DNA from: Streptomyces diastatochromogenes
GTDB taxonomy: Bacteria > Actinomycetota > Actinomycetes > Streptomycetales > Streptomycetaceae
NCBI RefSeq assembly: GCF_002242805.1
Contig: NZ_MCGQ01000005.1
Coordinates: 127,566 to 191,565 of the forward strand
DNA: 64,000 nt
Direction of reading: 5' to 3'
The notes beneath the pieces were generated by a model, which was given only the letters and a program-made list of their open reading frames with translations, did not search any database and was not told the origin of the DNA. The position numbers and the translations under genes were made by a program. Positions 50,665 to 58,901 of the stretch are shown in pieces (the first letter of the stretch is position 1; each line of letters starts with the position of its first letter).

Positions 50665-51404
50665 GCGGGGTTCCTCCCGGCCGTGCTAGCAGATGCGTTG
50701 TCGCTGGTCTTGGAAATCTTGGGGATGAACGTCGTGCAGACGCCGTCGCCGTGCGCGATGGTCGCCAGTCGCTGGACGTGGGTCCCCAGCAGCTCGGCGA
50801 AGATCTCCGTCTCCGCCTCGCACAGCTGCGGGAACTGTTCCGCCACGTGGGCGACCGGGCAGTGGTGCTGGCACAGCTGTTCGCCGACCGGTGCGCTACG
50901 CGCCGTAGCAGCGTACCCGTCCACGCTCAGGGCCTTGGCCAGCGCTTCGGTGCGCTCGTCGGGGCTGACGCTCTCGATCGCCTTGCGGTACGCGCCCGCC
51001 TGGGCGGCGATCCGGGCGCGGGCGAAAGCGGCGACCGCGTCGGCCCCGCCCTCCCGCTCGGCGATCCAGCGCAGGGCGTCCGCGGCGAGCTTGTCGTACG
51101 ACTGGTCGAAGGCGTCCCGGCCGCAGTCCGTCAGCGCGAAGACCTTGGCCGGACGGCCACGCGTGCGCGTGCCGTACACCCGCTGCTCGCGCGCCTCGAC
51201 GACGTCGTCCGCGACCAGCGCGTCCAGATGCCGTCGTACGGCCGCCGGGGTCAGGCCCAGGCGTCCGGCGAGTTCGGTGACGGTCGACGGGCCGTGGTCC
51301 AGGATGGACCGCGCGACCCGGTTGCGCGTCGAGCGCTCCCCAGTCGCGAGCTCCTCCTGAGGGGAACCCACCGGGGTCTCCCGAGCCTCGCCGACGTTTT
51401 TCAC
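50661..51404 (-). CDS. sufR: SufR-type Fe-S repressor of the suf operon
   Basis: A 247-residue regulator with an N-terminal winged helix ([20 protein letters not shown], about residues 45-65). The C-terminal region has clustered cysteines in [20 protein letters not shown] and a later [10 protein letters not shown], which likely bind an Fe-S cluster. SufR with cluster represses suf; loss of the cluster under iron or oxidative stress derepresses it. GTG 51404 ([13 protein letters not shown]) is preferred, and the operator CAAC-N6-GTTG overlaps it, implying a leaderless or nearly leaderless mRNA. A longer frame to 51440 exists but would place the operator inside coding sequence. Confidence 0.88.
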   Translation of the reverse strand: MKNVGEARETPVGSPQEELATGERSTRNRVARSILDHGPSTVTELAGRLGLTPAAVRRHLDALVADDVVEAREQRVYGTRTRGRPAKVFALTDCGRDAFDQSYDKLAADALRWIAEREGGADAVAAFARARIAAQAGAYRKAIESVSPDERTEALAKALSVDGYAATARSAPVGEQLCQHHCPVAHVAEQFPQLCEAETEIFAELLGTHVQRLATIAHGDGVCTTFIPKISKTSDNASASTAGRNPA

Positions 51405-51417
51405 AACGCCATTGTTG
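51404..51417 (-). promoter_or_regulatory. SufR operator CAAC-N6-GTTG
   Basis: CAAC-GCCATT-GTTG is the inverted repeat that I recall as the reported binding site of Streptomyces SufR. It touches the GTG start codon of sufR, the expected place for autorepression of the suf operon. Confidence 0.8.
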
Positions 51418-51476
51418 CGTAATTCTTCGGAGCCTGACAAGCGCCGTCGGGATCATCAGGCGGTGCCCTGCGTCAC

Positions 51477-51525
51477 TTAGGCATACCTAATCTGACCTGC
51501 GGAAATGATCTTCTGATCGATCATT
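51477..51525. promoter_or_regulatory. Palindromes in sufR - AAC(3) intergenic region
   Basis: TTAGG-CATA-CCTAA (51477-51490) resembles half-sites of iron boxes but with a 4-bp instead of 9-bp spacer. AATGATC...GATCATT (51504-51510 with 51519-51525) is a second inverted repeat with an 8-bp spacer. The first could add iron control to suf; the second could serve the AAC(3) gene. No protein can be assigned from sequence. Confidence 0.4.
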
Positions 51526-51610
51526 CGGCGGTGGTCCGCCGATCGTCCGACCTGGGCCGGGACCGCAAAACGGTGGCGTCTTCCACGCCCGTCGGGAAGA
51601 CTCCCGAACC

Positions 51611-52426
51611 ATGTCCACACCCCCTCCGACCGGCCCTCTTGTCACTCGCGACACGGTCTCCACGCAGCTGCGGCTGCTGGGTGTCGAGACCGGCGAGATC
51701 CTCCTCGTACATTCCTCGCTGAGTTCCCTCGGCTGGGTCAACGGAGGCGCCGTCGCCGTCGTCCAGGGACTCCTCGACGCGCTCGGCCCCTCCGGCACGC
51801 TCGTCGTGCCCACCCAGACCGGCGGCCTGTCCGACCCGGCCGTGTGGGGCAGCCCTCCGGTGCCCGAGGAGTGGTGGGACCGGATCCGGGCCACGATGCC
51901 CGGCTACGACCCCCTGATCACCCCGTCGCGCGGGGTCGGGGTGATACCGGAGGCCGTCCGCACCTGGCCGGGTGCCCTGCGCAGCGCGCACCCGCAGACC
52001 TCCTTCGCCGCGCTCGGGCCCCGCGCCGCGGAGATAGTCGACGGCCACGCCCCCGACTGCCGGCTGGGCGAGCGCAGCCCGCTGGCCAGGCTGGAGCGGC
52101 TGGGCGCCCGGGTGCTGCTGCTCGGCGCGGGTTACGACGCCTGCACCAGCTTCCACCTGGCCGAGTACCGCATACCGTCGCCGCTGGTGCCGGTCGGCCG
52201 GCCGGCGCCGGGCGGTGGCTGGGAGACGGTGACCGAGGTGTCGATCACCTCGGACCGCTTCGACGAGCTGGGCCACGACTTCGAACGGGACCGTCCCGTC
52301 GTACGCGGCAAGGTGGGCGCGGCCGACGCCCGGCTGTTCCCGGTGGCGGACGCGGTGGCCTACGCCGAACGGTGGCTGGCCGTGCACCGCCCCCGTGAGG
52401 AGGAGTTCCCCTACCCGCCCGCCTGA
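51611..52426 (+). CDS. AAC(3)-family N-acetyltransferase
   Basis: A 271-residue protein of the aminoglycoside 3-N-acetyltransferase fold. It has ILLVHSSLSSLGWVNGGAVA, LVVPTQTGGLSDP, MPGYDPLITPSRGVGVIPEA and the RSAHPQTSFAALGP motif with the catalytic His. Acetyl-CoA dependent acetylation of the 3-amino group inactivates aminoglycosides, and GCN5-unrelated members of this fold are common in Streptomyces as chromosomal genes. Residues alone do not tell whether it is a resistance enzyme or a homolog with another amine substrate. Confidence 0.85.
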   Translation: MSTPPPTGPLVTRDTVSTQLRLLGVETGEILLVHSSLSSLGWVNGGAVAVVQGLLDALGPSGTLVVPTQTGGLSDPAVWGSPPVPEEWWDRIRATMPGYDPLITPSRGVGVIPEAVRTWPGALRSAHPQTSFAALGPRAAEIVDGHAPDCRLGERSPLARLERLGARVLLLGAGYDACTSFHLAEYRIPSPLVPVGRPAPGGGWETVTEVSITSDRFDELGHDFERDRPVVRGKVGAADARLFPVADAVAYAERWLAVHRPREEEFPYPPA

Positions 52427-52457
52427 ACGGCCCAGCGCCTCCCTAGACTCTGGATCC

Positions 52458-53381
52458 ATGCGAAGTGAGCCCGTGGTCCAGGTCCAGGCCCTGGTGAAGC
52501 GGTACGGCACGAAGACCGCGGTGGACGGCCTCGACCTGGCGGCCCAGGCGGGAGTGACCGCCGTACTCGGCCCCAACGGGGCGGGGAAGACGACCACGGT
52601 CGAGACCTGCGAGGGGTACCGGAAGCCGGATGCCGGCACGGTGCGCGTCCTGGGCCTCGACCCGGTACGGCAGGCCGCCGAGCTGCGTCCGCGCATCGGC
52701 GTGATGCTCCAGTCCGGGGGCGTGTACTCCGGCGCCAGAGCGGACGAGATGCTGCGCCACGTCGCCAAGCTGCACGCGCACCCGCTGGACGTGGACGCGC
52801 TGATCGAACGCCTCGGGCTCGGCTCCTGCGGCCGCACCAGCTACCGCCGGCTGTCCGGCGGCCAGCAGCAGCGGCTGGCGCTCGCCATGGCCGTCGTCGG
52901 GCGCCCGGAACTGGTCTTCCTCGACGAGCCGTCGGCCGGCCTCGACCCGCAGGCCCGCCGGGCCACCTGGGACCTGGTCAGGGACCTGCGCGCCGACGGC
53001 GTCTCGGTGATCCTCACCACGCACCACATGGAAGAGGCCGAGCAACTCGCCGACGACGTCGCGATCATCGACGGCGGCCGGGTCATCGCCCAGGGCTCCC
53101 CGGAGGAGCTGTGCAAGGGCGGCGCCGAGAACACCCTGCGCTTCACCGGCCGTCCCGGCCTCGACGTGGCCTCCCTGCTCAAGGCGCTCCCGGCCGACTG
53201 CACGGCCGCCGAGCTGACCCCGGGCAGCTACCGGGTCGTCGGCAAGGTCGACCCGCAGCTGCTGGCCACGGTGACCTCGTGGTGCGCCCAGCACGGGGTG
53301 ATGCCGGACCGGATCTCGGTGGAGCGGCACACCCTGGAAGACGTTTTTCTTGAGCTGACCGGCAAGGAGCTGCGCTCGTGA
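52458..53381 (+). CDS. ABC exporter ATP-binding protein
   Basis: A 307-residue DrrA/CcmA-type ATPase with Walker A GPNGAGKTTTVE, signature RLSGGQQQRLALAM, Walker B LVFLDEPSAGLDPQ and H-loop TTHHMEEAEQ. It is coupled by a 4-nt overlap to the permease and followed by ctaA. The ATPase-permease-ctaA order is conserved in actinobacteria near the heme/cytochrome oxidase and suf genes, suggesting a function connected with respiratory cofactor export. That link is inferred. Confidence 0.9.
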   Translation: MRSEPVVQVQALVKRYGTKTAVDGLDLAAQAGVTAVLGPNGAGKTTTVETCEGYRKPDAGTVRVLGLDPVRQAAELRPRIGVMLQSGGVYSGARADEMLRHVAKLHAHPLDVDALIERLGLGSCGRTSYRRLSGGQQQRLALAMAVVGRPELVFLDEPSAGLDPQARRATWDLVRDLRADGVSVILTTHHMEEAEQLADDVAIIDGGRVIAQGSPEELCKGGAENTLRFTGRPGLDVASLLKALPADCTAAELTPGSYRVVGKVDPQLLATVTSWCAQHGVMPDRISVERHTLEDVFLELTGKELRS

Positions 53382-54151
53382 CGACCGCGACGGGTACGTA
53401 CGCCCCCAAGCCGGGCGCGGCGCCCCTCCCCCGCATGATCGCGGCCCAGGCGGCGCTGGAGACCAAGATGCTGCTGCGCAACGGCGAGCAGCTGCTGCTG
53501 ACGGTCGTGATCCCGACCCTGCTGCTGGTGCTCTTCGGCTCCGTGGACATCGTCGACACCGGCAAGGGCAAGGCGGTCGACTTCCTCGCGCCGGGCATCC
53601 TGGCCCTCGCCGTGATGTCGACGGCGTTCACCGGGCAGGCCATCGCGACCGGCTTCGAGCGCCGCTACGGCGTGCTGAAGCGGCTCGCCTCCTCCCCGCT
53701 GCCGCGCTGGGGCCTGATGGCCGCGAAGACGGCGTCCGTCCTGGTGACGGAGGTCCTCCAGGTGATCCTGCTGACGGTGATCGCCTTCGCGCTGGGCTGG
53801 TCCCCGCACGGCAACCCCCTCGCCGTCCTGCTCCTGCTGATCCTCGGCACGGCCGCCTTCTCGGGCCTCGGCCTGCTGATGGCGGGCACCCTGAAGGCGG
53901 AGGCGACCCTGGCCGCCGCCAACCTGGTCTTCCTGCTGCTGCTCGTCGGCGGCGGCGTGATCGTGCCGCTGGACAAGTTCGGCTCGGCGGGCCAGCAGAT
54001 CCTCGGCCTGCTGCCCATCTCGGCCCTCTCCGACGGCCTGCGGGACGTGCTCCAGCACGGCGCCGGGATGCCGTGGGGCGACCTGGGCATCCTCGCCGTG
54101 TGGGCGGTCGTGGGGCTCGCGGCGGCCGGGAAGTTCTTCCGCTGGGAGTAA
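53378..54151 (+). CDS. ABC-2 type exporter permease
   Basis: A 257-residue ABC-2 permease starting at GTG 53378 inside the ATPase stop. It has six membrane segments and the family block FLAPGILALAVMSTAFTGQA with ATGFERRYGVLKRLASSPLP. With the ATPase it forms an exporter whose substrate is unknown. It is transcribed towards ctaA, 77 bp downstream. Confidence 0.88.
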   Translation: MTTATGTYAPKPGAAPLPRMIAAQAALETKMLLRNGEQLLLTVVIPTLLLVLFGSVDIVDTGKGKAVDFLAPGILALAVMSTAFTGQAIATGFERRYGVLKRLASSPLPRWGLMAAKTASVLVTEVLQVILLTVIAFALGWSPHGNPLAVLLLLILGTAAFSGLGLLMAGTLKAEATLAAANLVFLLLLVGGGVIVPLDKFGSAGQQILGLLPISALSDGLRDVLQHGAGMPWGDLGILAVWAVVGLAAAGKFFRWE

Positions 54152-54228
54152 CCGGGGAGCAGCCACGGAGGCGTGACCCTCGTGTTCGGGGTGCCCCTCG
54201 TGAAAGCGTGCACAAGCGGCGGCCTACG

Positions 54229-55248
54229 ATGGTGCGCGTGCCAAAGCTGACCCCCGCCGACGCCGTGGCGGCCCTGCGCAACCCGCTCGCCTTCATCGCC
54301 GCACGCTGGACCCCGGATCCCCGGACGGTCCGGCGGGCGGCACTCGCCGCGCTCGTCATGTCGGTGGTCATCGTCGTCACCGGCGGTGCCGTACGCCTGA
54401 CGGGCTCGGGCCTGGGCTGCCCGACCTGGCCCACGTGCACCGACGACTCGCTGACCACCACCAGCGCGATGGGCTTCCACGGAGCCATCGAGTTCGGCAA
54501 CCGCATGCTGACGTACGTGCTGTGCGCGGCCGTCGGCTGGGCGATCATCGCCGCCCGCTCCGAGAAGCCGTACCGGCGCAGCCTCACCCGGCTCGGCTGG
54601 ACGCAGTTCTGGGTGGTCATGGGCAACGCGGTGCTCGGCGGCATCGTGGTCCTGGTGGGCCTGAACCCGTACACGGTCGCCGCGCACTTCCTGCTCTCCA
54701 CGGGCCTCATCACCGTCGCCACGGTGATGTGGCAGCGCACCCGCGAGGGCGACGGGGAGCCGCGGCCCCTGGTCGGCAAGGCCGTGCGGCAGCTGGTCTG
54801 GTTCCTGGTGACCGCGTCCGCGCTGCTCATCGCGGTCGGCACGGTGGTGACCGGGGCCGGGCCGCACGCGGGCGACTCCAGCGAGGTCGAGCGGATCCCG
54901 ATCGACTGGGAGACGGTCAGCAAGCTGCACGCCGTGCTCGCCTGGATCGTGGTGACCCTCACCTTCGCCCTGTGGTTCGTGCTCAAGGCCGTCGACGCCC
55001 CCAAGGGCCCCCTCGACCGCACCCGCGAGCTGTTCCTGATCCTGCTCGCGCAGGGTGTCATCGGCTACGTCCAGTACTTCACGCACCTGCCCGAGGCGCT
55101 CGTCGGCCTCCACATGTTCGGCTCGTGCCTGGTGTGGATCGGTGTCCTGCGCGTCCTGCTGTCGCTGCGGGAACGCCCCGATGTGACGGCCGGTTTCCCC
55201 GCTCAGTCGCACGACGCCGTGAGCGCGTCGATCGCCGGGCCCAGGTAG
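54229..55248 (+). CDS. ctaA: Heme A synthase (CtaA/COX15)
   Basis: A 339-residue protein with eight membrane helices that oxidises the heme O methyl group to make heme A for the aa3 oxidase. It has GGAVRLTGSGLGCPTWPTC (cysteine pair in the first outer loop), EFGNRML (His is replaced in this short motif but present in AAHFLLSTGLI), KLHAVLAW and GLHMFGSCLVW, which carry heme-ligand histidines. ATG 54229 or GTG 54238 are possible starts. Its partner ctaB lies 3.3 kb away. Its end overlaps the convergent nucleotidyltransferase by 46 bp. Confidence 0.9.
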   Translation: MVRVPKLTPADAVAALRNPLAFIAARWTPDPRTVRRAALAALVMSVVIVVTGGAVRLTGSGLGCPTWPTCTDDSLTTTSAMGFHGAIEFGNRMLTYVLCAAVGWAIIAARSEKPYRRSLTRLGWTQFWVVMGNAVLGGIVVLVGLNPYTVAAHFLLSTGLITVATVMWQRTREGDGEPRPLVGKAVRQLVWFLVTASALLIAVGTVVTGAGPHAGDSSEVERIPIDWETVSKLHAVLAWIVVTLTFALWFVLKAVDAPKGPLDRTRELFLILLAQGVIGYVQYFTHLPEALVGLHMFGSCLVWIGVLRVLLSLRERPDVTAGFPAQSHDAVSASIAGPR

Positions 55249-55940
55249 CCCCGGGTCAGCAGGGCCCGACGCGCCGTCCACTCCTCGGTGGGCGGCGCGG
55301 AACCGCCGTAGCGGCGTCGGCGGATGTCCTCGACGACCTCGACGGGTGCGCCCAGGCCGGGCAGCAGGTCCAGGGCCTCGCGCTTGGAGATCAGCCGTCC
55401 GTCGCGCGCGGTGACGGTGGCACGGGCGAAGGTGACCATCCCCAGGTCGACCCACACGTCCTGCGTCCACAGCGGTGCCTTGTCGACGGCCGGCCGCCAG
55501 AAGTCCCGCTGGTCGCGTACGACGAAGTCGCCGAGTTCCCGGTCCGGCACCGGCGGCAGCAGCCCGGCGGGCACGCGCCCGTGCAGCACCCGCCCGAAGG
55601 AGTGCAGCTCACGCCGGGTCACCGGGGTGACCGTCCGCTTGAACAACTGCTCGTGCGCCCACGTCAGATGGCGGCGGGCGGCGTCGTCCACGGTGTCCGG
55701 GGTGAGGTAGGTGCAGTGCAGCGCGGCGGCGAGGGGCTGGGCCCGCATGCGGGCGTGCACGACGGCCACCTTCCATACGTCCCCCGGGGTCACGGGGTGG
55801 GGCAGCACCGCGATCAGATCCAGGTCGCTGCGGCCCTCCTGGTAGTCGCCCCCGGCGAGCGAGCCGTGCGCCCAGACGGCGACGGGCCTCAGTGCCGTCA
55901 GTTCACGGAGGAAGCGGTCCAGTAACGTCTCGGTCTCCAT
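55203..55940 (-). CDS. Nucleotidyltransferase-fold protein
   Basis: A 245-residue protein with the polymerase-beta-like motif AVWAHGSLAGGDYQEGRSDL followed by DLIAVL (GS-x(n)-DxD), which binds Mg-NTP. The helical C-terminal domain resembles aminoglycoside adenylyltransferase-like proteins. No specific ANT residues are recognisable. It is 18 bp downstream of the amidohydrolase in the same direction, so the two may be cotranscribed. Confidence 0.78.
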   Translation of the reverse strand: METETLLDRFLRELTALRPVAVWAHGSLAGGDYQEGRSDLDLIAVLPHPVTPGDVWKVAVVHARMRAQPLAAALHCTYLTPDTVDDAARRHLTWAHEQLFKRTVTPVTRRELHSFGRVLHGRVPAGLLPPVPDRELGDFVVRDQRDFWRPAVDKAPLWTQDVWVDLGMVTFARATVTARDGRLISKREALDLLPGLGAPVEVVEDIRRRRYGGSAPPTEEWTARRALLTRGYLGPAIDALTASCD

Positions 55941-55958
55941 CCGCTCAGTCTGTACGGC

Positions 55959-57065
55959 TCACCCCAGCCCATAAACCCTGCGCGCGTTGTCCGCCGCGAC
56001 CATCCGGGCCACCCGCTGCGCGTCCCCCAGGGACCACGCGCCCTCCGCCACCCAGCCGCCCAGCACCCGGCCCAGCGCCTCGCGGAACAGACGGGCCCCG
56101 GCCACGTGCAGCTCGGGCAGGCCGTGGGCGCCGCTGGAGAAGAGGATCTTGCCGAACGGGGCCAGCTCCAGGGTCTCGGCGAGGACCGTGGCCGCACGGG
56201 CACCGGTGCGGACGAGGGCCGCGCCCGAGTCGGCGTACACGTGCGGGAAGACGCCGGCCAGGTGGGCGGTGTGGCGGTGGTACGGGTAGCCGTGCAGCAG
56301 GACCAGATCCGTGCCGAGCCCGGCGGTTGCCCGGACGAAGTCGGTGAGCAGCACCGGGTCCGTACGGTCGATGCGCGAGCCGGGCTCGCCGAGACCGGAG
56401 TGCAGCTGGAGGGGCAGCCCCGAGGCGACCGCGATCCACAGCAGGTGCCGGAGCAGCACCGGGTCGCTCAGCTCGCCGCCGACCCGCCGCCCGGCCAGCC
56501 AGCGGCCCGCCGCGCCGCGCACCTCGCCCGGGCCGGGCGGTTCCGGCGCGAGCGCGAGGCCGTGCCGCAGACCTGCCACGGAGGTGAAGGCGACGGCGTT
56601 CGCGGCGGCTCCGTGCACCGACTCGGCGAGGTTGGCGAGAAACGACTCGACGGTGCCCGAGGTGTCGGCGACCTGCTCCGCGAGCAGTTCGAGCCGGACG
56701 ATCTCGCAGGCCTCGGCGTCGCCCGTGGAGGCCATCTCGGCGGGGCCGGTGAGGTCGCCGGGCAGGCCCGTGTCGACGAGGTAGGTGGTGATGCCGCTGC
56801 CGCGCAGCAGCCTGCGGCCGGCTTCGAGTACGCCGAGTTCGCGGCGCCGGGCGAGATAGCGGGCCGGCGAGCAGTGGGGTTCCAGGCCGAGGAGGGGCGG
56901 GCACCAGCGGCGTACGGCGAAGCCGGTCTGGGTGTCGAAGAGGGTGGTGCCCGGGGCGGGCGGGCCCTCGGTGCGCGCGAGCTGGGCCTCGAACGTGCCG
57001 AGGCCCAGTTCCGTTCTCAGGACACCGTGGCAGTACTGGTCCACCAGGGACGGCGTTTCGATCAT
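55959..57065 (-). CDS. Amidohydrolase-family protein (FluG N-terminal-like)
   Basis: A 368-residue TIM-barrel amidohydrolase starting at ATG 57065 with GGGGAG 7 nt upstream. It begins with SLVDQYCHGVL (early metal His), has the barrel strand LPLQLHSGLGEPGS, LVLLHGYPYHRH and ends VAADNARRVYGLG. The pattern resembles amidohydrolase 2 proteins and the N-terminal half of FluG, which are linked to gamma-glutamyl-amide or glutamine-type metabolism. Substrate unknown. Confidence 0.78.
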   Translation of the reverse strand: MIETPSLVDQYCHGVLRTELGLGTFEAQLARTEGPPAPGTTLFDTQTGFAVRRWCPPLLGLEPHCSPARYLARRRELGVLEAGRRLLRGSGITTYLVDTGLPGDLTGPAEMASTGDAEACEIVRLELLAEQVADTSGTVESFLANLAESVHGAAANAVAFTSVAGLRHGLALAPEPPGPGEVRGAAGRWLAGRRVGGELSDPVLLRHLLWIAVASGLPLQLHSGLGEPGSRIDRTDPVLLTDFVRATAGLGTDLVLLHGYPYHRHTAHLAGVFPHVYADSGAALVRTGARAATVLAETLELAPFGKILFSSGAHGLPELHVAGARLFREALGRVLGGWVAEGAWSLGDAQRVARMVAADNARRVYGLG

Positions 57066-57116
57066 CCGGGCTCCCCGGGGCTGGACGTTCCTCACACGTC
57101 CTAACGGGTGAACCGG

Positions 57117-57179
57117 GTGTCAGGTGTTGCTGGTGTCAGGTGTTGCTGGTTCCGGTGTGGCCGGTTCAGGCGTTGCTCG
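57117..57179. repeat. 16-bp tandem repeat
   Basis: GTGTCAGGTGTTGCTG is repeated exactly at 57117-57132 and 57133-57148, followed by two degenerate copies (57149-57163 and 57164-57179). The last copy runs into the 3' end of the 110-residue gene. Confidence 0.75.
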
Positions 57180-57498
57180 GACCGCCGAGCTGGATCCCGG
57201 CCATCCGCTTCCACTCGTACGGCCCCGTCTTCACCTTCGCCGCGAACTCGCCGTCGAAGGACTCGTGGACCGTGATGCCCGCCTTCCGCACCGCCTGCTC
57301 GGCGATCTCGGTGCTGGGGGCCACCAGGTCGCCCCAGCCGCCGTCCTCGCCGACGAGGACGATCCGGGCGCCGCGCTCGCCGATGTGGGCCACCTGGCCC
57401 TCGGCGCCGCCGTGCGCCTTGGAGAAGGCGCTGATCTGCTTCGCGAGCCGGGCCGCCGTACGCTCGGCCTTCGGGTCAACCTGCTGCGTGTCTGCCAT
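57166..57498 (-). CDS. Conserved hypothetical protein, 110 aa
   Basis: A 110-residue soluble protein from ATG 57498 (MADTQQVDPKAERTAARLAK), with RIVLVGEDGGWGDLV and AGITVHESFDGEFAAKVKTG. It looks like a small actinobacterial conserved protein. It is expressed towards the amidohydrolase, with 100 bp between. No function assigned; the C-terminal residues are encoded by a degenerate tandem repeat. Confidence 0.65.
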   Translation of the reverse strand: MADTQQVDPKAERTAARLAKQISAFSKAHGGAEGQVAHIGERGARIVLVGEDGGWGDLVAPSTEIAEQAVRKAGITVHESFDGEFAAKVKTGPYEWKRMAGIQLGGPSNA

Positions 57499-57571
57499 GG
57501 CCAGGATGCTACTCACGGGTAGATCGGCTGGCGAGAGCAGGGCCCTGTGACCTGTGCCGTACGGCGGCGCG

Positions 57572-58519
57572 TCAGCGCAGGAAGGGGTCCACCGCGACCG
57601 CGACGAAGAGGATCGACACGTAGGTGATCGACCAGTGGAACAGGCGCATCTCCTTGAGCTTGGCGCCGGTCACCTCGGCCTTCGCCCGGTTCTGCAGCCC
57701 GTGCGCCTCCCACAGCCAGAAGCCGCCGGCCGCGAGGGCGACCAGGGTGTAGAACCAGCCGGTGTAGCCGAGCGGGGTCAGCAGCAGGGAGACGGCGACC
57801 ATCACCCAGCTGTAGATGACGATCTGCCGGGCGACCACCTTGTTGGAGGCGACGACCGGGAGCATCGGCACGCCCACGCGCGCGTAGTCCTCCCTGACCT
57901 TCATGGACAGCGGCCAGTAGTGCGGCGGCGTCCAGAAGAACATGACGAGGAAGAGGATGATCGGCGCCCAGGACATCGAGTCGGTGACGGCGGACCAGCC
58001 GATCAGCACCGGCAGGCAGCCGGCGATACCGCCCCACACGATGTTCTGCGACGTACGCCGCTTGAGGATCATCGTGTAGACGACGACGTAGAAAAGGAGC
58101 GCTCCGAGTGACAGCCAGGCGCTCAGCCAGTTGACGGTCAACCCGAACAGCAGCGTCGAGACGACCGCGAGGGTGATGCCGAAGGCCAGGCACTCGCGCG
58201 GGCTGACCATCCCGGTGACCAGCGGGCGCTGCGAGGTGCGGTCCATCAGGGCGTCGATGTCCCGGTCGATGTACATGTTCAGCGCGTTGGCGCCGCCCGC
58301 CGAGAGGTAGCCGCCGAGGCAGGTGAGCAGGACCAGCTTCAGGTCGGGTACACCCTGCTGCGCCAGGAACATCACCGGAACGGTGGTGATGAGCAGCAGC
58401 TCGATGATCCGCGGCTTGGTCAGAGCCACGAATGCCTTGACACGGGCCCCGAACGGCCGGTGAACCGGGCTTTGGCTCGTCCCGAGCGCACCCGCTGGAC
58501 GGGATTCGACGGCCGTCAC
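57572..58519 (-). CDS. ctaB: Protoheme IX farnesyltransferase (CtaB/COX10)
   Basis: A 315-residue UbiA-family prenyltransferase that makes heme O from heme B and farnesyl diphosphate. It has the first Asp-rich motif [15 protein letters not shown], the second motif YDDYAR-type [15 protein letters not shown] and about nine membrane helices. GTG 58519 with AGGGG 8 nt upstream is chosen; longer frames to 58594 exist. Together with ctaA it supplies heme A for cytochrome c oxidase. Divergent from the pentose-phosphate operon. Confidence 0.93.
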   Translation of the reverse strand: MTAVESRPAGALGTSQSPVHRPFGARVKAFVALTKPRIIELLLITTVPVMFLAQQGVPDLKLVLLTCLGGYLSAGGANALNMYIDRDIDALMDRTSQRPLVTGMVSPRECLAFGITLAVVSTLLFGLTVNWLSAWLSLGALLFYVVVYTMILKRRTSQNIVWGGIAGCLPVLIGWSAVTDSMSWAPIILFLVMFFWTPPHYWPLSMKVREDYARVGVPMLPVVASNKVVARQIVIYSWVMVAVSLLLTPLGYTGWFYTLVALAAGGFWLWEAHGLQNRAKAEVTGAKLKEMRLFHWSITYVSILFVAVAVDPFLR

Positions 58520-58901
58520 GCACACCCCTGACAGAGACATCCCAGCAAGCCTCCCCTGTGAAGTCCCGGTAAAGGCTCGCGCGTACCACGCCACTTTAGA
58601 CGTTGCCCATACCTCGGCCTTCGCGGGGGTGGGGTCGTGTTGGCGACCGGCGCATTAGAGGGGTCCGAGGGCTCGATTGAGCAGTCAGATGAGCGGCTCC
58701 GTATTCATGTGCCGAATGCGTCCTCGGCCAGTCGGGAGGCGGATCTCCAAGAGTCCCGGCAGTCTGGAATCACTCGAAAAAATGCACGTCCTTACGGGGG
58801 TAGGCTCAACAGCGGCCGGTGGGCAGAAGTGCACCGGCGGCCGGGTGGGGGCATGCCCCGAAGACCGGCGACCGACATGTGGAGAGGAGCCCTGACCCAG
58901 G
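58520..58901. other. Divergent ctaB-tkt intergenic region
   Basis: This 382-bp gap contains no convincing gene. It must hold promoters for ctaB (leftward) and the pentose-phosphate operon (rightward). A weak rightward -10-like TAGGCT lies at 58801-58806. No clear operator repeat was found. Confidence 0.5.

Noticed and set aside
51477..51490. Canonical DmdR/IdeR iron box
   Set aside because: Spacer between TTAGG and CCTAA is 4 bp, not the canonical 9; kept only as a possible variant.
51611..52426. Acquired aminoglycoside resistance gene
   Set aside because: Base composition and codon use match its neighbours and no mobile element is nearby; chromosomal AAC(3)-family genes are usual in Streptomyces.
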